From a virus: a DNA stretch of 30,477 nucleotides. The notes below the pieces were generated by a model, which was not told where the DNA came from, searched no databases, and was given only the letters and a program-made list of their open reading frames with translations. Shown piece by piece: positions 23,308 through 28,911 of this stretch. The stretch lies in IMG/VR virus record IMGVR_UViG_3300019752_000016, positions 1 through 30,477 of that record. One strand, given 5' to 3'. The position numbers were made by a program, and so were the translations under genes. Position 1 is the stretch's first letter, and each line of letters opens with the position of its first letter.

Positions 23308-23574
23308 ATGAGTATTAAAGACTTACCACATGTAACAGTCGAGCAGGTATTAGCATTGCGTAAAGCAGCTATCGAGCTTGAGAAAGAACTAGCCGAACTA
23401 AAAGCCAGCCTGCCGAAGGTGCGGGTGGATGCTGTGCGTGGACTAATAACAGCCATAGAAGGCGCGATAGAGAACGACTATATCAGTATGAGAGAAGTTG
23501 AAGAAATGGTGCTGGATGACTTCTGTAACTTGGCGGAAAAACACGCTGACAAACTGGAGCAAGGCAATGAGTAA
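23308..23574 (+). CDS. hypothetical early protein
   Basis: 88 residues, mostly helical and acidic (EQVLALRKAAIELEKELAEL, then DAVRGLITAIEGAIENDYIS). It begins 2 nt after the previous stop with AAAGGAG in front. It overlaps the next gene by 8 nt. Function unknown. Confidence 0.62.
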   Translation: MSIKDLPHVTVEQVLALRKAAIELEKELAELKASLPKVRVDAVRGLITAIEGAIENDYISMREVEEMVLDDFCNLAEKHADKLEQGNE

Positions 23575-23890
23575 GCAGAAGATTAGAGAGTGGTTAGTAG
23601 ATAATACAGGTTGTTTCTATGATGATGCCAGAGTAAGCATGGGCGAGGTTGTTGACATTATCCACCAATACACCAAAGACCAGAGCGCGTGGGTTAGTGA
23701 ATTAGATGAATTGTTAATGATGTTCATAGCGGATGGTTATAGTGCATCAGGAAAAGTTAGCAAAAAGACCGCGATAAAAATGATGCGATTTGTAGGTAGT
23801 CGCCCTAAATTACAAGAAATGGTTAATAATTCTGATAAAAATGGAATATTGAGTTATAAGCCATCAATACCACCAACACAGGAGGGTTGA
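23567..23890 (+). CDS. hypothetical early protein
   Basis: 107 residues starting at ATG 23567 (SKQKIREWLVDNTGCFYDDA); a longer in-frame start at 23498 would run through the previous gene without a ribosome binding site. The sequence is mixed helical with a Ser/Pro tail (KPSIPPTQEG). Overlaps its predecessor by 8 nt (ATGAGTAA). Function unknown. Confidence 0.6.
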   Translation: MSKQKIREWLVDNTGCFYDDARVSMGEVVDIIHQYTKDQSAWVSELDELLMMFIADGYSASGKVSKKTAIKMMRFVGSRPKLQEMVNNSDKNGILSYKPSIPPTQEG

Positions 23891-23891
23891 T

Positions 23892-24131
23892 ATGAACAAC
23901 CAAAACCTACTAGACCGCCTAGAAAGCGCTAAGCGGCGTATAGCTAGCCTAGAAGCTGAGAACAACAAACTGACGAATGATTGTAAGTCTAAGAATGGCA
24001 CCATTGCTAGTCTGAGAGGGCGTAATGGATTTTTAAAGTCTGCATTAGCCAAGCTTGCAAAGGTAACTCCAAACGCCTATGACAAAATAGAAGCATGGCA
24101 AAAGATAGCCAATGATTGCGAACACTTATAA
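23892..24131 (+). CDS. hypothetical coiled-coil protein
   Basis: 79 residues with a leucine/heptad-rich start (QNLLDRLESAKRRIASLEAE) and a Lys/Arg-rich middle. Similar in style to small phage coiled-coil proteins. Last gene of the operon, directly followed by a strong terminator. ATG preceded by GGAGGGTTGAT. Confidence 0.62.
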   Translation: MNNQNLLDRLESAKRRIASLEAENNKLTNDCKSKNGTIASLRGRNGFLKSALAKLAKVTPNAYDKIEAWQKIANDCEHL

Positions 24132-24150
24132 GGGCTTAGGCCCTTTTTTT
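24130..24150 (+). terminator. strong rho-independent terminator
   Basis: AAGGGC (24130-24135), loop TTAG, GCCCTT (24140-24145), with a T tract running to 24150. It ends the operon 22855-24131 and isolates the next 840 bases from rightward read-through. Confidence 0.92.
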
Positions 24151-24154
24151 ACGC

Positions 24155-24262
24155 CTATAAACTCATATTAGCCAATACAATGGCGAAGTGTAATTTATTT
24201 TTATTGGTTATTACTGGCCCATGATCAACATGGCCAATAGTACCTACGTTTACCTTTCTCAT
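24155..24262 (-). CDS. 35-residue EF-Tu P-loop-like peptide
   Basis: ATG at 24262 to TAG at 24155. Residues 4-15 read VNVGTIGHVDHG, identical over twelve residues to the start of the G domain of bacterial EF-Tu. EF-Tu continues KTTLTAAI; here PVITNKN follows, then KLHFAIVLA, which again resembles the EF-Tu continuation. So the nucleotide-binding lysine and threonine of the P-loop are displaced by a 7-residue insertion and the peptide cannot be a GTPase. GGTGAGG lies directly before ATG but is paired in the leader (24263-24380). It has its own leftward promoter. Expression is likely from that context; function is unknown. Confidence 0.7.
   Translation of the reverse strand: MRKVNVGTIGHVDHGPVITNKNKLHFAIVLANMSL
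24216..24235 (-). repeat. hairpin inside the EF-Tu-like peptide gene
   Basis: GGCCATG and CATGGGCC, read leftward, pair with one bulged G around a 5-nt loop. The hairpin lies exactly over codons for GHVDHGP, where the similarity to EF-Tu breaks off. It could stall ribosomes or have shaped the insertion. Confidence 0.45.
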
Positions 24263-24380
24263 GCCTCACCCCATTAAAAATCCCGTAATACAGGGTAAAA
24301 GCCTGCGTGAACGGGGCAACTCACGCAATTTGAGGTGCTACCGACACTGATGTCAGCACCATAGCCTTGGTGAGGTTCTG
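24263..24380 (-). promoter_or_regulatory. structured leader that buries the ribosome binding site
   Basis: Read leftward, the leader forms a closed multi-helix junction. P1 is CCTCACC (24375-24369) with GGTGAGG (24270-24264), the latter being the Shine-Dalgarno of the 35-residue gene. P2 is GGTGCT/AGCACC (24360-24355 with 24339-24334), extended by GACA/TGTC with loop TCAG and a 3-nt bulge. P3 is TGCGTGA/TCACGCA (24327-24321 with 24310-24304) with a 10-nt loop. A weak 3-bp stem CCC/GGG follows. CCCC in the P3 loop can also pair with GGGG next to the Shine-Dalgarno. This is the layout of a translation-controlling RNA switch; the ligand or signal is unknown. The helices are also possible on the other strand. 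Confidence 0.55.
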
Positions 24381-24385
24381 AATTA

Positions 24386-24394
24386 ATTATATCA
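24386..24394 (-). promoter_or_regulatory. extended -10 promoter, leftward
   Basis: TGATATAAT read leftward (24394-24386) is a perfect extended -10 (TGnTATAAT). No clear -35 is present, which extended -10 promoters can do without. Transcription would begin near 24379, just before the first strand of helix P1. Confidence 0.55.
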
Positions 24395-24424
24395 CAGGGG
24401 TTTATCTTGGTGTAAGTATTGGGT

Positions 24425-24430
24425 TATAAT
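24425..24430 (+). promoter_or_regulatory. -10 element for the large RNA
   Basis: TATAAT, a perfect -10 hexamer, with start expected near 24437. The -35 at 17 nt (TTATCT) is poor. It lies back to back with the leftward extended -10 about 35 bp away. If used, it would transcribe 24437 to the terminator at 24961 as one untranslated RNA. Confidence 0.45.
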
Positions 24431-24436
24431 TCAATC

Positions 24437-24961
24437 AACGCTTCCGCCAAGGCGTGACAAAATTTGATCAGGATAAGAGGGTTTTGTTTTGTGTAGGTAA
24501 GGTGTCGAACTTGGCGGTTCTTGATCTTGCCTTATTTGCACAAACCAAAGCCCTTTTTTATTGCCCATCTTTTATCACCCTTCAAAGAAGCTCGGTTCGC
24601 AGCCAGAGCGATTAATTAACTTCTCCAAGCAGTTAGCCTAATCATCCATTGATAGCGCATGAGAGCCGACTGGGTGCGCTTTAGGATTAAGGGAACCAGA
24701 TAAGTCCAACCATTGGACGCCCTAATAACGTGGCGACAGTCACACATAATGCAGCGTAAGTATATTGGTCTATGACCTTGCTAGAATTGCTTTGTGTGGC
24801 GGTAGGGAGCGTTAAATGGTCATCACTGCGCTAAGTGTTAGAAATAGTCCCTGATTAATGTATTGCGTGTGACATTAACAAAAAAGCTCTATAGACCTCT
24901 ATGAGGAATTATTGCTGAATTGCCTTAAGTTGAATTTTACCTGATTCTCTTAAGGCTTTTT
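24437..24961 (+). ncRNA. large structured noncoding RNA candidate (~525 nt)
   Basis: No ORF over 60 codons on either strand. Many complementary segments are seen: 24444-24451/24510-24517 (8 bp perfect); 24475-24493/24539-24557 (18 of 19 positions pair); 24590-24595/24603-24609 (one bulge); 24637-24643/24685-24692 enclosing 24654-24659/24675-24680; 24704-24709/24713-24718; 24739-24745/24867-24873 (7 bp perfect); 24767-24770/24774-24777; 24804-24808/24848-24852; 24896-24899/24903-24906; and the terminal hairpin. It has its own -10 and terminator. Size, phage location and ornate helices resemble GOLLD- or ROOL-like RNAs, but membership is not established. No tRNA is seen next to it. Confidence 0.55.
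24922..24961 (+). terminator. rho-independent terminator of the large RNA
   Basis: GCCTTAAG (24922-24929) and CTTAAGGC (24949-24956) form a perfect 8-bp stem with a 19-nt loop, followed by TTTTT. It ends the noncoding region 33 nt before the next gene, so that gene needs read-through or its own start. Confidence 0.82.
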
Positions 24962-24993
24962 GTGCCTAAAGATATGACATATAAGGAATTAAT

Positions 24994-25293
24994 ATGAGTA
25001 ATAACAACTACTTAGAAGTAACGGCTAAATACTTACACGACAACAGGACACCTAAAGGATCATGGACAAGAAGCCAATTTGAGGTTTTAGGTATTGATTG
25101 GCCACCTGCTAAAGGATGGAAAGAAAAAGTGATCGGCTTAACTATTTCACCTGAGCAACAATCAATTTTCGAGAAAAGATTAAACGCAAGTCAGGCAATG
25201 GGTAAAAAGGAGAAATCCATGAAAATAAGCAAAGCCATTAAAATGCTCAAACTATCTGGATACAAAATAATAAAAAATGGAATAGAGGTGTGA
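24994..25293 (+). CDS. hypothetical phage protein
   Basis: 99 residues. The section GSWTRSQFEVLGIDWPPAKGW resembles a short conserved block found in many small phage early proteins of unknown function. The C-terminal 25 residues are basic and helical (SMKISKAIKMLKLSGYKIIK). ATG preceded by AAGGA. The stop codon overlaps the first base of the distal motif copy of module C. Confidence 0.65.
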   Translation: MSNNNYLEVTAKYLHDNRTPKGSWTRSQFEVLGIDWPPAKGWKEKVIGLTISPEQQSIFEKRLNASQAMGKKEKSMKISKAIKMLKLSGYKIIKNGIEV

Positions 25294-25369
25294 TTGGCAG
25301 AATTTATCAATGATTTGGCCTAATTTTGGTAGTTTTAGCCAATTACTTTAAAAACCAGTAATGGATAAT
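25293..25369 (+). promoter_or_regulatory. module C: paired motif promoter
   Basis: Proximal copy TTGGTAGTTTTAGCCAAT (25326-25343), 20 nt, then GATAAT (25364-25369). The distal, inverted copy ATTGGCAGAATTTATCAA is at 25293-25310, 15 bp away. It drives 25398 onward. Confidence 0.75.
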
Positions 25370-25397
25370 TGGCCTTACACAAACAAAAGGTGACGCA

Positions 25398-25670
25398 ATG
25401 ATCAAGAATATAAGGGAGTCCTATAATCCAGCAAATAAGAAGCTAAGAAGGGCTAGGCGGCTTTATTTAAAGCTATGTGCAGATGCTATAACTAAAAACC
25501 CTGAAGCCCTAAACCATGTAATTCAAAGAGCTGTAAAAAGCGGCCTGTACTCAGATACAACCCTTAGAATGGATATAGCGTATTCCTTTATAAAAGCGGC
25601 ATATCTAAAGAACGGCGATAATATAGGGTTTTATCAATTTTGCAGAGAAAAGAATTTGTACTTTAGATAA
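25398..25670 (+). CDS. hypothetical early protein
   Basis: 90 residues, basic N-terminal half (NKKLRRARRLYLKLCADAIT), remainder helical with aromatic residues (IAYSFIKAAYLKNGDNIGFY). ATG preceded by AAAGGTGA, the same ribosome binding site as other early genes. First gene behind module C. No family. Confidence 0.65.
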   Translation: MIKNIRESYNPANKKLRRARRLYLKLCADAITKNPEALNHVIQRAVKSGLYSDTTLRMDIAYSFIKAAYLKNGDNIGFYQFCREKNLYFR

Positions 25671-25681
25671 GGGGTTAATAA

Positions 25682-26023
25682 GTGAAATATGTACGCGCAT
25701 TTTACAGTGAAAGATGGAGGGAGCTTAGCCTTAGATTTAAAGCTGGTGATATTGAGTACAGCTTTGATAGAGGCGGGTTGCTGGGCTTTGGATATATCGG
25801 GACTTCAATTGGGCGTAAAAGCGCAGAAGATATGCAAAAGAAGGCTGACAAGATAGCTGATGACTATTTGGCAGGAAAGAGTGGTGAGATTGCAACATGG
25901 TTTAAATTAATGACATTGACTCGCAGATATACCACGCTTGAGCATATATATCTGCCTCTGGCTCTTTTTGTGTCTGTATTTATTGCAATTATAGTCACGG
26001 TTGTAAAATTAGAAACCTATTAA
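25682..26023 (+). CDS. membrane-anchored hypothetical protein
   Basis: 113 residues from a GTG start. The N-terminal ~85 residues are soluble and charged, and one strong C-terminal membrane helix follows (YLPLALFVSVFIAIIVTVV, about 91-109) with a very short tail. Such tail-anchored phage proteins may act at the inner membrane, but no family is recognised. Confidence 0.62.
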   Translation: MKYVRAFYSERWRELSLRFKAGDIEYSFDRGGLLGFGYIGTSIGRKSAEDMQKKADKIADDYLAGKSGEIATWFKLMTLTRRYTTLEHIYLPLALFVSVFIAIIVTVVKLETY

Positions 26024-26057
26024 ATTTGTGCTGGATATTGAAATATAAGAGGTTGTT

Positions 26058-26387
26058 ATGGATCAAAATTTAATTAATGAATTATTCTTAGAAATAAAGG
26101 AGCTTAGGGAGAGGGTTGAAAAGCTTGAAGGCAAAAAAAAGCAAAAAGCATTTTCAAAGCCTGAGCCTTATGAGCTTCAAAGGTATTTTTTAGATAGAGG
26201 TAGTAACACATGCGTTGATGACGCAGAGCGGTTTTATGATTTTTATGAGTCTAAAAACTGGTTTGTAGGTAAAACAAAGATGAAGTGCTGGAAGGCAGCG
26301 GTTAGAAATTGGATAAGAGGTAACAGCAATGCAAAATCATTTAACAACACAGCAACACTTACAAACCTTGGTGACACGGATTTCTGA
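26058..26387 (+). CDS. replication-associated small protein
   Basis: 109 residues: an N-terminal coiled coil (LEIKELRERVEKLEGKKKQ), then FSKPEPYELQRYFLDRGSN, and DAERFYDFYESKNWFVGK followed by MKCWKAAVRNW. The latter block is recurrent in phage proteins encoded next to replication initiators and in the C-terminal parts of some O-like proteins. It directly precedes and overlaps by 59 nt the P-like helicase loader gene. It may be a reduced initiator or origin-binding partner; no complete initiator domain is visible. Confidence 0.65.
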   Translation: MDQNLINELFLEIKELRERVEKLEGKKKQKAFSKPEPYELQRYFLDRGSNTCVDDAERFYDFYESKNWFVGKTKMKCWKAAVRNWIRGNSNAKSFNNTATLTNLGDTDF

Positions 26388-27030
26388 ATCTGAGGCATTG
26401 GCTAGAGTGCAAGCTAATCAGGACACAGAGCAGGATAGAAAGGTTGTGAACTATATCATTCACAAGCTGCAAGCAATCTGCCCAGCATGGCAACAGTCAC
26501 TGGCAGGCATGGGGCATGATGAAAAGGCGCAGCTAATGAAAACCATTAAGCGTGAATGGCTTAATAGCTTGATGGCAGAGGGGATTAACCAACAGCACAT
26601 TATTGATTACGCCTTGAATAAAGTGAAAGAGTCAGGGAATCCGTTTATGCCGACCGTAGGGCAGTTCATCGCATGGTGTCGCGAGGGTAACATGCCTGAA
26701 GGAACAAAAGGCTGCCTAGAGTCATACAAAGAGATTCAGGCCTATTTGGCACTACCACTTGAGAGCAGAAAGCTTAGTGGATTAAATCCAGAGGTTTATC
26801 ACACTTTGCACAACCTTGGTGACTTTCATGGATTCCGCCATGCTGACAAAAAGCGAGCACTGGAGATATGGACGCAAGAACACAACCGGACTTTGGAGGA
26901 TTTAAGGAATGGCAAGCCGTTAGCAGTCGCGCCACCACCTCGAGTAGCAATAGAGAAAACACACACGCCTTTAGATAAACAAAAGGCAATATCATCAATA
27001 CAAGCAATGCGAGCAGCTTTGAGCAAGTAA
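26329..27030 (+). CDS. replication protein P-like helicase loader
   Basis: 233 residues, the same length as lambda P. Conserved block SGNPFMPTVGQFIAWCREG (about 104-122) is characteristic of the lambda P family, which loads the host DnaB helicase onto the phage origin. N-terminal ILHKLQAICPAW-like segment (VVNYIIHKLQAICPAWQQSL) also agrees. Start has AGAGGT 12 nt upstream, inside the preceding gene. Marks this region as the replication module. Confidence 0.9.
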   Translation: MQNHLTTQQHLQTLVTRISESEALARVQANQDTEQDRKVVNYIIHKLQAICPAWQQSLAGMGHDEKAQLMKTIKREWLNSLMAEGINQQHIIDYALNKVKESGNPFMPTVGQFIAWCREGNMPEGTKGCLESYKEIQAYLALPLESRKLSGLNPEVYHTLHNLGDFHGFRHADKKRALEIWTQEHNRTLEDLRNGKPLAVAPPPRVAIEKTHTPLDKQKAISSIQAMRAALSK

Positions 27031-27042
27031 TAGGAGGTTATA

Positions 27043-27237
27043 ATGACTGCTAAAGTTTTAATTACAGGTGGTAGATCATTGTCATTACCAGTTATTCAGG
27101 CATTAATAAAAGAAGGAATTGAATGCAGTCATGGTAGAGATGATGCTGAATTTCACTCTTATTTTCATCACTATAAGGAAAGCAATAAAAACAAAAGCAA
27201 GCGCAGGACTTACAACCTTAAAGAGGTTAAAAAATGA
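27043..27237 (+). CDS. hypothetical small basic protein
   Basis: 64 residues. N-terminal strand-loop (AKVLITGGRSLSLPVIQALI) followed by a His-rich middle (DAEFHSYFHHYK) and a basic tail (NKNKSKRRTYNLKEVKK). The GG loop is suggestive of a nucleotide-binding start, but the protein is too short for a Rossmann domain. Overlaps the next gene by 4 nt (ATGA). Confidence 0.58.
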   Translation: MTAKVLITGGRSLSLPVIQALIKEGIECSHGRDDAEFHSYFHHYKESNKNKSKRRTYNLKEVKK

Positions 27238-27527
27238 AAACCCACTGCGATAGATGCGGGAAAGATTGCCGAATGGGTAAGTTTAAGATTATTCCTGCAT
27301 GGGAGCTTGTTGAGCTTAGGCAAATCTACCAAACTAATTTTGTCACTCACATTTGCCGAGGTTGTGGGAATATAGCCGATTCCTATGTTGATTACTGGGG
27401 AGAGAAGAAGCCAGAAGACATAATAGCCCTTAATCAATTCCTGAATGCAGGCAAGGTTAGTATGAGTAAGCACCTTGACCTATATTCTATGCTTAACAAT
27501 GCTGGATACAGGGTGGATGCGAGCTAA
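27234..27527 (+). CDS. zinc-finger-like early protein
   Basis: 97 residues with CDRCGKDC at the N-terminus and CRGCG at about 41-45, giving two Cys pairs that could bind one zinc ion. The rest is helical (DIIALNQFLNAGKVSMSKHL). Coupled to the previous gene. Its end is directly at motif copy D1 (27529). Zinc binding is inferred from Cys spacing. Confidence 0.65.
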   Translation: MKTHCDRCGKDCRMGKFKIIPAWELVELRQIYQTNFVTHICRGCGNIADSYVDYWGEKKPEDIIALNQFLNAGKVSMSKHLDLYSMLNNAGYRVDAS

Positions 27528-27528
27528 T

Positions 27529-27604
27529 CTGGTAGTTTTTGCCAATAAATAACCCTGATTTTGGTAGTTTTGGCCAATTACATACAAAGTCAGGTGTTTA
27601 TACT
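27529..27604 (+). promoter_or_regulatory. module D: tandem motif promoter
   Basis: Distal copy CTGGTAGTTTTTGCCAAT (27529-27546) and proximal copy TTGGTAGTTTTGGCCAAT (27561-27578) in the same orientation, 14 bp apart; then 20 nt to TATACT (27599-27604). It drives 27635 onward. It is the only tandem rather than inverted pair. Confidence 0.78.
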
Positions 27605-27634
27605 TGGTTTATCAACTAACAAGGAGAAACAAAA

Positions 27635-28108
27635 ATGAAACCAACACAAGAGCAACTGAATGATCCGAAGTGGTGGACAAATGTGCCAGATGGGAATGAC
27701 TATTGTTATTACGACCATAGTCAATCCGACTACTTTTTTGAAGAAATGGCTTTTGATTCAGATGATTTAGAGCTACTAGCCAAACGCCCAACCAAGCCAG
27801 CATTTGTGCCGGAGGTTGGTGTTGAGTGTGAGTATAGTTTGAATCGCGACCCTGATCGTTTATTTAAATGCAAACCAAGATATGTTAGTGCCAATTTTGT
27901 TGTTGCAGACTGTTTCATCAATGAGGAAGTTATAGAGCAAGCTTTTTATAAAGATGATGTTGAATTCCGCCCCATAAAATCCGAGCGTGAGCTGTTTGTT
28001 GAGCAACTTGCAAATCTTGGTAAAGGATACGGTAGCTTGTATTCAGAAGAGTTTGCAGGCGAGGTATACGACTCAGGCCTATTCTGCTTGAAGGAGGCTG
28101 ATAAATGA
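27635..28108 (+). CDS. hypothetical phage protein
   Basis: 157 residues. The start KPTQEQLNDPKWWTNVPDG is a common opening of phage proteins of unknown function, followed by an acidic middle and a beta-rich part (VECEYSLNRDPDRLFKCKPR). ATG preceded by AAGGAG. First gene behind module D. Confidence 0.68.
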   Translation: MKPTQEQLNDPKWWTNVPDGNDYCYYDHSQSDYFFEEMAFDSDDLELLAKRPTKPAFVPEVGVECEYSLNRDPDRLFKCKPRYVSANFVVADCFINEEVIEQAFYKDDVEFRPIKSERELFVEQLANLGKGYGSLYSEEFAGEVYDSGLFCLKEADK

Positions 28109-28311
28109 TCCTTAAAGGAACGCAGATACACAACCACAAGTTAAATGAAAAGCTTGTAGCTAAGATACGAAAAGAGCGCAACGAAGCTATAAAAATTAGG
28201 GATGAATTAGAAAAGAAGATCAACGCAAGATTACTAGCTAAAGAATACGGCGTAAGAAAAGAAACAATGCTGAATGCAATAAATGGCATAACTTGGGGGC
28301 ATGTAGAATGA
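28105..28311 (+). CDS. small HTH DNA-binding protein
   Basis: 68 residues: an N-terminal NHKLNEKLVAKIRKERNEA segment, then INARLLAKEYGVRKETMLNA and INGITWGHV. This is the pattern of the small HTH domain (K-L-x-E..A-K-x-Y-G-V-x..T-I..I..G-x-T-W) often attached to HNH homing endonucleases. No nuclease motif is present. Overlaps both neighbours by 4 nt (ATGA), next to the AP2-like gene. Confidence 0.68.
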   Translation: MILKGTQIHNHKLNEKLVAKIRKERNEAIKIRDELEKKINARLLAKEYGVRKETMLNAINGITWGHVE

Positions 28312-28742
28312 TGTATTTTGGGCAAGAGCCAAGCTTGGGTTTATCGGCAAAAATGGTTATTACAGACCATGAGCTGCGAAGAATGCGAACAGGAGAACTT
28401 AAAGGCTGTAGTTATGAATCAGCTGGTAATTATGTTTGCATCTATGTAAAGAAAGGTAAAAAAGTACGCATAGGAACATTTGATACTATTGAAGAGTGCA
28501 ACCATGCTTATGATATTTGCGACCTTGAAAGACAGATTCACAACATGAGACAGCGGCTACGCTCTAAAGGCTATGGCGTTAAAAAACAAGCAACAATGAC
28601 CTCCTACACGGTAACAATTGACGGTAAAAGCAAGTCTTACCACAACAAGACAATTGCAAGAATGGTTTATGAGGACGATATAAATAAGCAAATCAACGCA
28701 TTGGAGAAGGAGCTGTATGACATGCAACAAACAAAGTTTTAA
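28308..28742 (+). CDS. AP2-like DNA-binding protein without nuclease domain
   Basis: 144 residues from ATG 28308 (ATGA overlap; ATG 28311 is possible). Residues about 40-69 (NYVCIYVKKGKKVRIGTFDT, then EECNHAYD) match the AP2 domain pattern. Residues about 96-125 (MTSYTVTIDGKSKSYHNKTI) look like a second, degenerate copy. Phage AP2 domains are normally fused to HNH homing nucleases; here none is seen. It and the preceding HTH gene look like the DNA-binding parts of a homing endonuclease kept without the nuclease, possibly as a regulator. Confidence 0.68.
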   Translation: MMYFGQEPSLGLSAKMVITDHELRRMRTGELKGCSYESAGNYVCIYVKKGKKVRIGTFDTIEECNHAYDICDLERQIHNMRQRLRSKGYGVKKQATMTSYTVTIDGKSKSYHNKTIARMVYEDDINKQINALEKELYDMQQTKF

Positions 28743-28911
28743 CTCTAAATCAGATGCAATAGCAGATTGTAAGGCTAGGCCAGCAAACTCAAGCGAGTAC
28801 AAGAGAATACGCAAACTTAGACCTTATTTATGCCCAATGTGCGATAAATGGCACCTAACGAGCCAGAATAAGAAAGTACAAAGGGCGATTGGCAAAAAGT
28901 ACCAAAATTAA
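28717..28911 (+). CDS. small zinc-ribbon-like protein
   Basis: 64 residues. LRPYLCPMCDKWHLTSQ is a conserved signature of small phage proteins (CPxCxxWHLT) that may bind zinc with the His residue. N-terminal part is basic. Overlaps the AP2-like gene by 26 nt. Its last codons overlap the distal motif copy of module E. Confidence 0.65.
   Translation: MTCNKQSFNSKSDAIADCKARPANSSEYKRIRKLRPYLCPMCDKWHLTSQNKKVQRAIGKKYQN

Noticed and set aside
24163-24240. Further copies of the 18-bp motif (AGCCAAT at 24169-24175, GGCCAATAG at 24232-24240)
   Set aside because: Only the GCCAAT end matches; the TTGGTAG half and the 20-nt spacing to a -10 are missing, and they lie in the peptide gene.
24263-24380. tRNA or tRNA-like gene in the cloverleaf-like region
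   Set aside because: The closing helix is 7 bp, but the span is about 113 nt, there is no T-loop consensus, anticodon arm or CCA-ready end, and arm lengths do not fit.
24590-24609. GGTTCGCAGCC as a tRNA T-arm
   Set aside because: It resembles a T-loop only locally; no acceptor, D or anticodon arms flank it. It fits a simple GCTCGG/CC-GAGC hairpin.
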